From Fasciola hepatica (lineage: Eukaryota > Platyhelminthes > Trematoda > Plagiorchiida > Fasciolidae), in NCBI GenBank assembly GCA_948099385.1, contig CANUEZ040000020.1, positions 8,402,501-8,466,500 of the forward strand: a stretch of 64,000 nt of DNA, in the 5' to 3' direction. The translations under genes were made by a program, and so were the position numbers. Within the stretch, counting starts at the first letter, position 1. Each line of letters starts with the position of its first letter. The notes beneath the pieces were generated by a model, which ran no database searches, was not told the DNA's origin, and saw nothing but the letters and a program-made list of their open reading frames with translations. This document shows, one piece after another, positions 23,119-34,588 of this stretch.

Positions 23119-23960
23119 GTGCCCGAGGCCCAGCGAACGCTAACCAATAAAGAGCCCGAAGGCGTTGAATCAAATGCGGTGGTGTTATATACTAGCCCAC
23201 GCAGTATTAGGAACAAGCGGATGGAGCTCTTCAGGTTAGCAGAGGAGCAAAATGCGTCCATCATTGCCATTACAGAAACAAGGCTCTCCAAAGATGACTA
23301 AGTACCGGTAATATTACAAAACGGGCTTGCCATATATGGACAGGACAGGGGGCATGACTGAGTAGGGGGAGGAGTGGCAGTCCTCATCAGGGCTGGCACA
23401 TGCAATCTGAAATCATTGACCGTGGTTTTTACTCGCAATATACAACTGTGCACAGTTACGTTCACACTCCTGAACAGAAATGTAAATGTGGTCGATGCGT
23501 ATGGGACCCCGGATGCAACCCGAGATGAGGATATTCAACTTCTCCGCGCGCTTACGATGATAGTTAAGGAAGCTTATAAGACCCTCTTGGTTAGAGACTT
23601 CAACCTACCTAAAATAGACTTGGTGGTCGAGGCATGTAACCCCGGAACCCAAGAGAAGGGATACCTACAATGGCTGCCCTCGAGTGCCCTGGTCCAACAC
23701 GATGGAAAATGCCAGGTACAGGACTGGCTGTACGCCGTCCTTGTTGAGTCTAGTGATAACGATCCATGAGGATGATGTAGTGGAACTCCAGATTCACTCT
23801 ATGTTGAGCAAGAGCTGCCATGTGAGAGTCAGAATCACTCTTTGCGTGCGTCAAACCAAAGTATCTTCGAGCTCGGTCAGAAGCTTCGCAAATATGGACA
23901 TTCCTAGGCTTCGAAATAGAGTGGTCGACCTAATAAGGGACGCAGCGGACGATGGTAATT
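23119..23960 (+). pseudogene. CR1-like endonuclease domain, broken
   Basis: The domain starts with NAVVLYTSPRSIRNKR and the catalytic TETRLSKDD, followed immediately by a TAA (23,299). It resumes at 23,374 with GGGVAVLIRAG and RDFNLPKIDL (23,598-23,630), where the usual GDFN is RDFN. It continues in another frame from about 23,700 with YRTGCTPSLL. It matches the better-preserved copy at 30,349-31,230 segment by segment. An endonuclease of this type nicks the target; this one cannot be made intact. Confidence 0.8.
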
Positions 23961-24386
23961 TGGAGGAACGCTGGCAGGTTAATAAAAGATCTCTAATTGC
24001 CCTACAAAATGGGTTTGCTCCACTGAAGAGTAAGGGGTTGAGGGCAAGCCGGTTTACGTAGAATATCACGGATAATCGCCTCTTGATTTCGGGATCCCTT
24101 GCGAATTTGGCTACGCAGTGCTCAAAGGTGTGTTACGGTGGGCATGTCAGTTAAGCGTAGAAACCGTATTTCAGCTCTTTGTAAGGCTCCCTGGAATAGC
24201 CAGAATTGGATCCGTTACACGAAGCGTAGAAATGAGACTGTGGACCTCTTGAATACTGTTAAGCGCATGTATGAAGTGAGGTTGGCTGAGCGTGTCAAAA
24301 CGCTTCCAAAGAAGTATTGCAGCTACGTGCAGTCCAAGGGTTCTTTGAGGGATGCAGCGGGATCACTGAAGATCCGTGATCACTGA

Positions 24387-25700
24387 GTGGCAATAGACAA
24401 CCAAGGTAAGGCTGATGCTCGGTGCTGGTATTTTAGTAGTGCGCGCAATATAGATAATAGTGTGCAGATAAGTTTTGAGGCTGCAGCTCTCCCAATGGGC
24501 ATACAAGATTTGAATCTTGCGGAGGAAATCATAAGCAAACAGTTGGGTGTGTTAGATATCCATAAGTCTGCCGGGCCAGATGATATCCACCCTGCTATCT
24601 TTAGGCCGTTGTCTGATATACTATCCCTTCCAGTATATAAGTTATATAGGACCGCCCTGGACCATGACAGGTTGCCACAGGACTGAAGAAACGCAATATT
24701 GACCGCTGTACGTAAACGAGGGCCCCGCTCTGAAACGGGAGACTACAGACCTGTTAACCTAACCTGCATTCTATGCAAAGTGTTGGAGAAGATCATCCGG
24801 GCGCACGTCTCCGAGCGCCTACTAGGAAATTCTGTGCTTTGCCCAGCTCAGCATGGATTCTTTAAAAACAGGTCGTGCTTGACCAATCTCTTGGGCTTCC
24901 TAGACGAAGTCAATCAAAGAGTGGATGGAGGGAAACAGGTAGAAGTATGTTACCTTGACTTTGGCAAGACATACGACTGGTAAATCACCCGCTTCTACTG
25001 ATCAAATTGGGGTCATTTGGTATAAATGGGCAGATTCAGGAAAGGTTAAGGGACTTCCTTACAGGTAGAAAGTTCTATGTAAGTGTAGGAGACAAGAAAG
25101 CTGAAGTGAAAAACGTCACCAGTGGAGTACCTCTGGGTTCCGCACTGGGCCCACGTCTGTTTCTTCTGTTTAGTAATGGTTTAGCCTCAGCCCTGCGGTA
25201 ACCAAGATTCTTCTTCGCAGACGATGTGAAGTCAGTGAGAGCTCAGGAGAGAGAGCAGCTGAGCAGAAGCATACTTGCCGTTCTTAGCCGCGCACAGAAG
25301 TGGGACTTAACCCTCAATGCTGGGAAGAGCCACTTGTTGTCGCGGACAGCAGCGAGACTGACGGCTGCACAAAACCAAGGCCCATTTACAATAGAGGCAG
25401 TAAACAGGGTGAAAGACCTCGGAAGTTTGGGGACTTCTGACCTTAATCGGTCAGACCAGTGTGCAGCAGCTGCAAAAAGGCAAGCGGTAAGCTCTTCAGG
25501 TTGATATCGGCGTTTTCGTGCACAGAGCCGAGGGTTGTCAAGCCAGTATACATGTCTGTAGTTAGGCCTCTTTTAAAAAACTGTGTTCAGGCATGGTCAT
25601 CCTTCCACAATATGATACCACCTGTGTGCAGAAGGTACAACGTCTTGCAAGGGGCACGACTGAAGGTCAGAGGGGGAAAGATGTATGAGCAGAGACTTTA
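24387..25700 (+). pseudogene. CR1-like reverse transcriptase, broken into four frames
   Basis: Landmarks in order: KSAGPDDIHPAIFRPLSD (24,570-24,620), DYRPVNLTCILCKVLEKI, AQHGFFKNRSCLTNLL, and motif A as YLDFGKTYDW (24,950). Then come TSGVPLGSALGP (25,120) and FADDVK (25,214), with the tail region reaching YEQRL (25,700). Stops at 24,684, 24,981, 25,199 and 25,502 split it. In motif A, FSKAFDS has become FGKTYDW. The catalytic FADD survives, but the protein is not continuous. Confidence 0.85.
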
Positions 25701-26269
25701 GGACCTTATACTCTTCTTTATGAAAAAGAGGAAACTACGAGGGATCTTTCGGAGACATTCAAGATAATCGAAGGTTTTTTGGGCTCAGAACGAAGAGTCT
25801 ATTCCATATAACAGCAGATTCCAAAACAAGAGGTCACGGGAAGACGCTGGCGAAAGTTCGATCAACATTGATTGATAGATTTCACTACTTTGGCTATAGG
25901 GTGGTCAACCACTGAACTAGACTGCCCGAAGGGTTAATAGAACTAGGGACCATCCGTGCATTCAAGGGGGCTCTAGATCGTAAGTGGAATGCGACCATTT
26001 CTGACGGTGAATTTTGAGCATGGTACCAGACTGACGGATGCGATGTCTCTACTTATTGAAAGTTTCCGTTTGCCACGCAATGGCTCAGTGAACACTCACG
26101 ATACCTAACGACTCTTGCAGTTGATGTGCGATGAGGTTCTGCGGTTCCGCTCTATTCTTGGGGGGAGTTGAAGAAATAAACTGCACAGTGGTTGATGCCT
26201 ACTTGGTGTGCATACCATTGAAGGAATTCCGGACGTTCGACTGGCCGTGGCCATTAACTGTCCTGTACA

Positions 26270-26288
26270 AACTGAACTGAACTGAACT
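26270..26288 (+). repeat. (GAACT)n 3' tail of a CR1-like element
   Basis: About four tandem copies of a pentamer at the end of the 3' UTR, directly after a GGCCGTGGCCATTA block. The same block and tail end the element at 33,077. CR1 and related LINEs typically end in short tandem repeats instead of poly(A), so this marks the true 3' terminus. Confidence 0.85.
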
Positions 26289-26335
26289 TTTGGTTGGTGA
26301 ACTGCGCTACACCAGCAAGTCTTTCAGCGTGATAC

Positions 26336-26578
26336 TTGGAGTTGTATTCCCTGTGGTCGTGTCATTCTGTGGACTATAATTTGGCAATAACGCATCCAAA
26401 GAGAGTCAAAAATGTGGCATCCAAGTGCCTGGTTTGTTCAAAATTTGTTCGCTCACGCGACAGATCTCTTCAGTGTGATGTTTGCGACGGTTGGGTCCAT
26501 CTCGAATGTTCCGAAATAAGGGGTGATCTTTATGAAGCCCTGGACAAATGCCGTTTGAAGTTGCTCAAGGTGGTGTGA
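26336..26578 (+). pseudogene. PHD-finger N-terminal ORF of the CR1-like element
   Basis: The frame starts at TTG or a later codon and contains KCLVCSKFVRSRDRSLQCDVC followed by DGWVHLEC, a clear C4-H-C start of a PHD finger (26,424-26,512). The last Cys pair expected after about 20 residues is lost, and the frame ends in a TGA at 26,576-26,578. PHD fingers usually bind histone H3 tails, so in an element this could steer targeting to chromatin; that role is speculative. A degraded relative lies at 21,909. Confidence 0.65.
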
Positions 26579-27070
26579 ATCAGATGCACCGAGCTACCGA
26601 CACCCGTGTGGCTGGCAAAGCAGTCAGCGAAGATGGCCCTTCCTGTCACACATGCGGCAGCGTCATCATTTTCGTCATCATCGGCAGCAGCACCATAAAC
26701 CAGTTCATCACCACCAATAGCGGCAGAATCAACGACATCATCATCGTCTTTTTCTTCGCCAATATCACCGTTAGAAGGGGAAAATTCCGCCAAGGTTTCT
26801 ATTCCTGATTGTGCCACGTATGCAGAGGTGGCATCAACATCGGTCCCTGAGCCAACCGGAACAAAACGCCGCCAAGGCCAGAAGCTACTTATTTCTGCCT
26901 GTCACAGTGCGGACCCAGTTGGCACCGATGTGGCTACTCAAGCACAGGAAGGTGTCATAGGTACAATACCCAGCCAACTGAGCACCGCCGTGAATGAAAG
27001 TAGACCCGCTTGGATAACAACAGCGGATCGTCCACGAAGAGCGCCACCTTCGAGGAAGACGTGTTAACTA

Positions 27071-27542
27071 ATGGCGAACTTGCCTGAGACAAAGGAGACT
27101 ACGGCACAGACACATCTAGGCCACGATATCGTGAGCCTTTGGAGTATACCAACAAAACTATTTGTCCCCGAGGAGGAGGAGACGGTGGAGGAGTTGCGAG
27201 TGAAATCAGCCTTCCGAATTGGCAAGGCCAGTGACGCAGAACGCCCCCTCCCCTTTGAGAGCAGTGCTGGACTCTGAGGAAGCCGCGACTTCTGTGTTAG
27301 GAAGATCCTACCAGCTAAAGGGCGAGCAAGTGCGGTTGCACCGAGATTCGGACGGTGCGGATCGTGAGGAATATAGAAATACATCGATTGAACGGCATAA
27401 GCGTATAGAACAGGGAGAAACGGACTTGATTATTCGGGATTTTCGGGTGCAGGATCGGCGCCCTCACTTCCGGTGGAGGCCACCAATGGTGTCCCTATCA
27501 GTCCTATCAAGCCAGAAGGCTGTGAACAAATGGAGGTGGTAG
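27071..27542 (+). pseudogene. ORF1-like RNA-binding region of the CR1-like element
   Basis: Two overlapping frames together read as one domain. The first part has SAFRIGKASDAERPL and the second has PLRAVLDSEEAATSVLGRSY, LKGEQVRLHRD and DREEYR. A RIGK..RPL block followed by an LKG..V.L..D....R block resembles the RRM plus C-terminal domain of LINE ORF1 proteins, which bind element RNA and act as chaperones. This assignment rests on pattern memory only. A frameshift near 27,240 breaks it. Confidence 0.45.
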
Positions 27543-28525
27543 CAGGCCGAGACAGCGCCGTCATCCTGTTATCTAACGTCCGTGGTCTGTTGAACGAGAG
27601 GAACGACCTGGAACACTCTTTACAGTCCAGCTCATCTACTATGATAGCATTGACGGAGACGGGGCTCAGTAGCAATGCCCTAGACTCTGAGGTGTCCCAC
27701 CCTGGCTACACCCTATTCGGAGTCGATAGGAACTCTATCAGTGCCGGTGGAAGCGTAGCATTGTTCTTTCGATCAGGCGTTACAGTACGGCAGTTAGGGG
27801 CGTTCGCTGATCCACAAGGATTCGGTGAAGCCTTTTGGTGCCGCATCAGACTTACCCCCGGAAGCCTTAGGACAGTTGAAACCGTTTATCGGACACCTGC
27901 GGTCACCCCTCCGGATGTGACGAATTTATTGAGTAGATGGGCGTGCGATTGCCACTGCGTCGTCCTGGGCGACTTCAACGCTCCGCATATTGATTTGACA
28001 TTAGGCAGGACAGCTGCCGGGGCAGATCCTTTCTCTCGGGACTTACTGACAACGGTCCAGGAACTGGCGTTGCACCAACATGCTCAGGAATCAACCCAGA
28101 GGCAATCCAGTCACGGCTCTTCCCTAGATCTGGTGATTTCTCCCTGGAGCTCGGGTGTCGATAAGGTTGAACATCTCCCTCCACTCGGAAGCAGTGGCCA
28201 GGTGGTGCCAGAAATTAACTGGCGCACTGGTTCTTGTCCATCCCTTAGATCACACATTGGACGTAATGTTTGGCGCAATCCATTCGAAGACGTTCGGAGA
28301 GCGGCGTTAGACGTCAGCTGGTTCCCAACGGATTCAGATGTCTACCACTATGTGAACGAAGCTTGGGCGTTTATTCGTGACGGTATCTTGTACCTTATGG
28401 ATACCTTCTGCCCCCTCGAACGGCGTAGGCCCCGGGGTGGAGAGACCGCCGTGGTTCGATCTGAGGCTCAGACGCCTACTCAAAAGACGAAATCGGGCCT
28501 GGCAGCGGTTTCGATCTACAGGTGA
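27473..28525 (+). pseudogene. CR1-like endonuclease and linker, long open frame
   Basis: A 350-codon frame opens within the ORF1 overlap and carries LLSNVRGLLNERN (27,570), LTETGLSSN (27,652) and GDFNAPHIDL (27,968). SSLDLVIS lies near 28,120 and a GSSGQVV remnant of the GSSDH motif near 28,190. The TETW motif reads TETG, and the catalytic SDH reads SGQ. Even this best-preserved part would therefore lack nuclease activity. The frame shifts at about 28,430 into the next one. Confidence 0.85.
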
Positions 28526-29527
28526 GGGTTATGATCTCTGTCTCAGGATTCGTAACCAATATACCGAGCAAAAGCGGATAAAGCGGATGTCGTTCAAGGA
28601 GACCCTTGCGGCTGGTGCAGTGCGAGCACCCAAGAGCCCGTTTGCATACTTAAAGCGCCACACCAGAGCGAGGGTAGGTATGCCAGCGCTGATGGACGGC
28701 GACAAAATGGTAGCAACAGATGATGGAAAGGCTGGGACATCAGCAAAGCATTATCTGTCATTTTGTTTTGTGGAGGAAGGTGCGTCAACCTCGGTGGTAC
28801 ATGGGTCGCCGCTATTCATTTTGCATGATTTTGGGGAGCCGGAAGTGAATAAAATGCTCAAATCCATCAAAACCCAAAAGTCACCGGGACCGGACGACGT
28901 GCATCCGTTGATGTTGAAGGAGTTGGCGGACCCACTAACTACACCACTGACTCGGTTGTTCAGTTTACCATTGGCCACTGGCAGTCTACCTCGGGAGTGA
29001 AAAAGCGGTGGTTGTTCCGCTGTACGAAGGTGGGACAAAATCCACCTCGGCCAATTACTGCCCAGCTAGCCTCACTTCCGTAGCTGGGGAGGTCATGGAA
29101 AGGCTGGTGGTTGCTCGCACACGTGAACATCTGGAGCGCTATCAACTGCTTCGCGCAGAGCAGCACGGGTTTCGGAGAAACAGATCATGTCTGTCAAAGC
29201 TGTTGACTGCTCGTGAAGGTTGGTCGAACGCCAGGGCCGAGGGATATATCATGGACGTCATCTTCGTGGACTTTAGCAAGGCGTTCGATAAAGTTTATAA
29301 CAATAAGCTGTTGCTGAAACTCCGGGCCCATGCTTCACTGGTTTGAGGATTTCTTGGTCAAGAGAACCCTTTCCGTGGGAGTTTCACAGTCCCAGTTTGT
29401 TGTGGCGCGCTGCAAGGCTCCTTGCAAGGACCCTGTTGTTTCTAGTGTTTGTGAACGACCTACCACAGACCATTTGACCCCAGTGCTTATCTACGCCGAT
29501 GACATAAAGATCTGGCGTCCCATTTGA
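28377..29527 (+). pseudogene. CR1-like linker and reverse transcriptase, frameshifted
   Basis: The linker is read from 28,420 (PPWFDLRLRRLLKRRNRAW). The RT follows with KSPGPDDVHPLMLKELAD (28,877-28,930) and a stop at 28,998. Next come NYCPASLTSVAGEVMERL and EQHGFRRNRSCLSKLL (29,054-29,200), motif A as FVDFSKAFDKV (29,264-29,296), a stop at 29,344 and YADDIK at 29,492-29,503. The SGVPQGSVLGP segment is replaced by unrelated text through a frameshift near 29,410. Confidence 0.85.
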
Positions 29528-30348
29528 TCGGCAGAGGATCGTCATATAATACAGGAGGATCTGCAGGCTCTCGTCAATTAGTCGACCGCCTGGGGTCTAC
29601 CGATAAAAGTGGACAAATGTGCGCGCATGAGGATTGATGACTCCAACGATACTTCCGGCTACTGCCTTGGGAGTATCGTACTCCATCACACGCCGGAGGA
29701 AGAGGACCTCGAAGTTGTTGTCACCAACAATCTGAGGAAAAGAGAACACACCGAGAGAGCGTGCGCCTCAGCGTGGAAGGTACTTGGTTCCATTCACCGT
29801 TAATTTGGGCCTCTACCCCTGAACACTTTCCGACTGCTTTATGTCTCACATGTACGTCCTCGTTTGGGTTATGGCGGTCCGGTTGTGTACCCGTGCACGG
29901 CGGCGGAAGTAGCTAGACTGGAACGAGTGCAACGTGCTGCCACAGACCTCGTGGCCGGACTGCGTGGGTTCAGCTATGAGGAACGCCCAGAAGTCACCGA
30001 GTTGTTTTCCTTTGTCTATCGACGTCTTCGAGGCGACCTCATCTATGCCAGGCGAATAATCCACAGGTGGGCTGGGCCTGGAACTACAGTCGGACTTTCC
30101 GCTCAGGAATAATGATCGTACCAAAGGACACACCCTGACTCCTCGTAAAGTGCATTCCACCGGCTTACCGACCATCTATCGATTGTCAAGGAGTGACCAA
30201 CCTCTGGAATGCACTACCGACAGAAATGGTGGAAGAGGAAACCGAGACAAAGTTTAAAAGGAAATTGGACCGGACTTCGAAGGATTATTGGCGGGGCACC
30301 GACATCCAACCGAGTCAATAGAGTACTATGCGATAGGGCTCATACAGA

Positions 30349-31233
30349 ATGACCTCCCAGAAAGCATCAATAGTTGCCGTCACGGAAACGTGGCTTTCTG
30401 AAGAAGACCATGTGCCAGGCCTAATAAGTAACAGTTTTGCAGTCTACAGGCAGGATCGGGAACAAGATCGCCTTGGTGGTGAAGTAGCCATCCTCGTTAG
30501 GTCAGGTGCAAACCACCTTGAGTCCCAGACCAAGATGTGCACTCGCAATATCCAGCTATGCGCCGTTACGATCATCCTTCCAGGCAGAAGGGTCAACGTC
30601 GTCTGTGTCTATAGGGCACCAAGCACAAACCACGAAGAGGACGTTTGTTTGCTGCGGACTTTGACTGAACTAGTTAAGGACGTACAAAAGACCCTCATAG
30701 TGGGTGACTTCAATCTTCCGCACATCGACTTGGTGGCTGAGGTCTGCGTGCCGGGATCGGAGGAGCAAATCTACTTAGAATGGCTGCATGATAACGCGTT
30801 GCATCAGCATATTAGGGAGAATACCAGATATAGGACTGGATGCGTTCCATCCTTGCTGGATCTAGCTATAACGAACTTCCCCAACGATGTGGCTGGACTA
30901 CATTATTGTGCACCGCTGGGAAATAGTGACCACGTGTGTGTCAAAATAGTTCTATGCATGCGGCAACCGAAGGTACCCTCAAGGCTGATTAGGAATTTCG
31001 TTAGTATGTACATAGATAGGCTTCGTAATAGGGCGATGGGTTTGACCTGGGACGCGCCAGAGGAGGCTACTGTGGAGGAGCGCTGGCAGGCCATAAAGGG
31101 ATCCCTGACTGCCCTACAGGAAGAGTTCGCAACCTTCAAAGGAAGGAGTGGGGAGGGCAAACCCATGTGGCGGAAAGCTGCAATAGCCAAGGCCATCAGA
31201 CGTAGAAACCGCTCTTGGAACCAGTACGAGTAG
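30349..31233 (+). pseudogene. Endonuclease domain of the 5'-truncated CR1-like element
   Basis: 294 codons without a stop. Landmarks are TETWLSEEDHVPGL, AILVRSG, VCVYRAPSTN, GDFNLPHIDL (30,703-30,732), TGCVPSLLDLAIT and APLGNSDHVCV (30,913-30,945). The catalytic Glu, Asp and His are present, and only the N-terminal NVRS strand is missing. It ends in NRSWNQYE and a TAG (31,231-31,233), where the linker should continue for about another 120 residues (compare 24,200-24,480). Confidence 0.88.
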
Positions 31234-32783
31234 ATCTGGCTCTGGCACATCCTTCTCCTCAGTTAAACGAGCTAGGTCTCTCAGAGGAATGCGTGCGCAA
31301 GTACCTACAGGAGTTAAACGGCCACAAGTCAGCAGGCCCAGATGGCATTCATCCAGCTATCATCAAGCCGTTGGCGGATATCATAGCTCCATCGGTATAC
31401 AGACTGTACAGATCCACGTTGGACCAGGGTAAGCTGCCTCTGGACTGGAAAGTCGCGGCAGTCGTGGCAATACATAAGAGTGGGCCCAAGTCGGCTGTGC
31501 AGAACTACAGGCCGGTAAGCCTAACTAGCATTCTCTGTAAAGTCCTCGAGAAGATCATCCGTGCCCATATCTGCCAGCACTTACTGCAGCACTCCATGCT
31601 AAGCCCGGTGCAGCATGGATTCCTGAAAAATAGATCTTGCCTGACCAATCTCCTGTGCTTCTTAGATGAAGTAACTCGACGACTGGACGAAGGTAAGCAA
31701 GTTGAGGTATGCTACCTCGACTTTAGCAAGGCGTTCGACTCCGTTAATCATCGTCTTTTGCTACGCGAGATGGAGACTTTCGGTATAGATGGGCCAGTAT
31801 ATAGGTGGCTGGAGGACTTCCTCTCCCACAGGACGCTTTACGTCAAAGTGGGGGACAGGTGCTCCAGTTTGGTGAACGTCATCAGTGGTGTACCTCAGGG
31901 ATCCGTCCTAGGCCCGGTCCTATTCTTGTTATTTAATAATGACCTAGCATCCACTCTTCAATAGCCCAGCTTTATTTTTGCGGATGATGTGAAGATTGTT
32001 GGATCTAAGGGTAGGGCGGACTTGGGCAGGGAAATGGGCACCGTCCTGAACTGGGCATACAAATGGGACTTACCTCTAAACGCTCAAAAGAGCCATTTGT
32101 TGTCAAGGGGAACAGAGAGCCTAACTTTCGCTCATGATCAAGGGCTGTTCACCGTAGAGGCAGCCAGTAGGGTTAAAGACCTGGGGGTCATCATGAACAG
32201 TGACTTCAAATGGTCGGAGCAATGCAATGCTGCTGCTCATAAGGCTCATGGGGAGCTCTTTAGACTGCGATCAGCTTTGTATTGCCGGAAGCCGGAGGTA
32301 TTCGTACCTATTTACATGGCTATAGTACGATCTCACTTAGAAGGTAGCGTGCAGGCTTGGTCACCCTTCTACAAAAAGGACGCCGCCTGCCTCGAGAAAG
32401 TCCAACGTCTCGCCACGCGAATGGTTGAAGGGCAGAGGGGTAAGACTTACGAGCAGAGACCCTGTGACCTGAATCTCTTCTCGTTGGAAAGGAGGAGACG
32501 TCGAGGGGATCTCATAGAAACGTTCAAGGTAATGAAGGGCTTTTCTGGCCTTAGACCAGATAGTCTATTCCAAGTCGCCGTAGACTCCAGAACAAGGGGA
32601 CACGAAAAGAAGTTGATAAAAGCCCGATCTAGGTTGATGGCTAGATTGCACTTCTTCAGCAATAGGGTTGTGAACAGTTGGAACGGTCTGCCAGGTGAAA
32701 TGGTAGATCTGCAGACAGTCCAATCCTTCAAAGGTGCCCTAGATCGCAAGTGGTACGAGATCTTTCCTTGTAGTGAGCCTTGA
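31215..32783 (+). pseudogene. Reverse transcriptase of the CR1-like element with one in-frame TAG
   Basis: One frame runs from 31,215 to the TGA at 32,781 with a single stop at 31,962-31,964. Landmarks are GHKSAGPDGIHPAIIKPLAD, NYRPVSLTSILCKVLEKII, VQHGFLKNRSCLTNLL, motif A YLDFSKAFDSVNH (31,717), SGVPQGSVLGPVLF and FADDVK at 31,977-31,988. The tail has NSWNGLPGEMV and FKGALDRKWYE. The TAG falls between LASTLQ and the FADD strand, five codons before the catalytic motif. Apart from this stop and the upstream deletion, the enzyme reads as intact. Confidence 0.9.
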
Positions 32784-33053
32784 GTATATCAACTAGATGG
32801 ATGACGGGTAGCACTGTGGTCCTTCTGGAGTAAGTTTTAGCAGACTTTTTCTCTCATTGCATACTGGCTCAGTGAACGCTCACGATGCATAATGTCTCAC
32901 GCAGTTGATGTGCGATGAGGTTTTCCGTTTCCCTCTCATTTTTAGCGGGGATTCGACGAAATACACTCGGCAGTGGTGGGTGCATAACTGGTGTGCATTC
33001 CATCGAAGGAATTCTGGAAGCTCGATTGGCCGTGGCCATTACCTGTCGTGCAG

Positions 33054-33077
33054 ACTGAACTGAACTGAACTGAACTG
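33054..33077 (+). repeat. (GAACT)n 3' tail of the CR1-like element
   Basis: Nearly five copies of the pentamer follow the GGCCGTGGCCATTA block of the 3' UTR, as at 26,270. This defines the 3' end of the element. Confidence 0.88.
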
Positions 33078-33079
33078 CC

Positions 33080-34580
33080 CTTTACCTGAAGACTGACTGA
33101 AGTGACCTTGCGGAGCCGGTGTTCGAATAATCATATGGCAGGTGTTGGCACGCGGATCATGAGTACGACTTCTCTTAAGTCGCGGTTAGTTTGTTGCTCT
33201 TAATGATATTTTGTCTGCAGATTTAAACTGGATAACAAATTTGAACCTTGCCTGTCCGCGCAGTTCCCCTTGCACGTGGGTTTGCCAATGATAATCTCTT
33301 TCATTGACAGCTGTCGACCGATAACATACTCTTTTGTGGCCGATTACCTGAGGACCATGTCGAGATTACTATTTTGGACGCTTTTAATTTCTCTAAGAAG
33401 GCGAAGTTCACCGACGATGACAAAATAACTTGTTTCGCAGTCAGTGCACACGATTCGGTTAGTTGGGTTGTCCGTAATGAGTAGTGGTAGACCATCGTTG
33501 TTGGACTTAAAAACATGCTGCTGAAGAAGATTGAATACCCGTCGATGAAGGTCATAAAAATATGGAGGGTAACATTTTGTTTGCATTTGAAATTTCGGTC
33601 CTTGTAGTCTTGTCATCAGCGTCCAATGTGCAAGATTGCAACAAACTTTTCGGGCACCAGATTGGCCACAGGCTCAGGCGATACCGTTGTACGTCTTTGG
33701 CACGTTGGAACTCATGAGGGGTTTTCAGCCAGCTGTCGCGGGCACAATAGTATTATTACGTAAGTGTTTCCCCAGTGTACGTTTCATGTACGTCTCGTTA
33801 CGTTTCACTTGGAACTGAAGTGTCGTGGAGGGCTTTGCGGGTTTTAACACCTACGGGTAGTTTCACACATACTCAGCCATAACCAATGCAAAATATGACG
33901 TAATATCCTCAATTAAGGTGTTGTTCCGACTTACATTTCGGAGCGTCTTCTACTTATATCGGATTCGGTATGAATTTGCAAACCCATGTACATTTCAGTC
34001 AAAACAGTTCACTCACACATTTAGGTTTCGCGGGGTATATAGAACAGATTGAAATGACTTGACATTTATTCTCTGAGATCAGTTCAAAACTCAGTTACTA
34101 CTTTATTTATTCGTCAGTATGATGCAAAAGCACATGAAAGCGAGATGCTTATAAATTATTATGCAACAGGAGGTATATCAATGATTGGAACTTATTTTTT
34201 GGTGAGAGTATTCGGGAAGTAATTTGGCGTGCAGTAAGTACGCATTGGCTCAAATTAATCTGTGGGTAAACTTTTGGCGTCATTTATCTCTACCGATAAG
34301 TTTATGGACTAGTTACTTAACAAAGATTAGAAAAAAGCAACTGTTTATCACCGTACTGCTCAATGAAACATAAGGATGTTGCTTCAGATGTCCAGGAGAA
34401 CAATAGAGCAAGGTAGGGAGTACACAGTTGTAAACATAAGTAGGCAGGACTGATCTTTATTCTTGAGTTCTCTGAGCTGACGTATGTGGAGAGACGAACG
34501 TTGCAGTTTTCCAACACAACTGAGTGCTCGTAGATCACCGGAGGATAGTGTTTCATTCACAGGACAGATTTTTTGTTACA
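33080..34580. other. Stretch with no recognisable gene
   Basis: AT-rich DNA with short frames only. A 90-codon minus-strand frame (33,344-33,616) has an ordinary amino-acid mix but no motif I recognise and no clear splice partners. Confidence 0.35.
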
Positions 34581-34588
34581 TACTGGAG

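Larger units (their letters stand above)
21750..26289 (+). mobile_element. CR1-like retrotransposon with PHD-type ORF, degenerate, complete 3' end
   Basis: A nearly full-length element. A PHD-like Cys-rich start (21,909) is followed by an ORF1-like stretch with a CGKTC zinc-finger-like motif (22,660-22,740). The endonuclease runs from 23,119 to about 23,960 and the linker from 24,100 to 24,480. The RT runs from 24,490 to 25,700 with FADD at 25,214-25,225, and the C-terminal tail reaches about 26,015. The 3' UTR ends in (GAACT)n at 26,270-26,288. At least eight stops or frameshifts break the pol. It is closely related in protein sequence to the copy at 30,346-33,077 and shares that copy's 3' UTR. 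Confidence 0.85.
26300..30345 (+). mobile_element. Second CR1-like family with PHD finger, degenerate
   Basis: It begins directly after the previous element's tail. The order is PHD-finger ORF (26,336-26,578), ORF1-like frames (26,828-27,540), endonuclease (27,473-28,200), linker (28,200-28,870), RT (28,870-29,530) and C-terminal region. The pol tail LWNALPTEMVEEE ends in a TAG at 30,319-30,321. At about 30,345 it runs straight into the endonuclease of the next element without a (GAACT)n tail. Its protein differs enough from the flanking copies to be a separate family. Four or more frame breaks inactivate it. Confidence 0.82.
30346..33077 (+). mobile_element. CR1-like element, 5' truncated, internal linker deletion, complete 3' end
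   Basis: It starts inside the endonuclease (TSQKASIVAVTETW) and ends with a 3' UTR and (GAACT)n tail at 33,054-33,077. 5' truncation is the normal result of incomplete reverse transcription. It is the best-preserved of the 19-33 kb series, with only two breaks in the pol: a frame change with linker loss near 31,230 and one TAG at 31,962. The sequence is close to the 21.7-26.3 kb element at the protein level. Confidence 0.88.
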
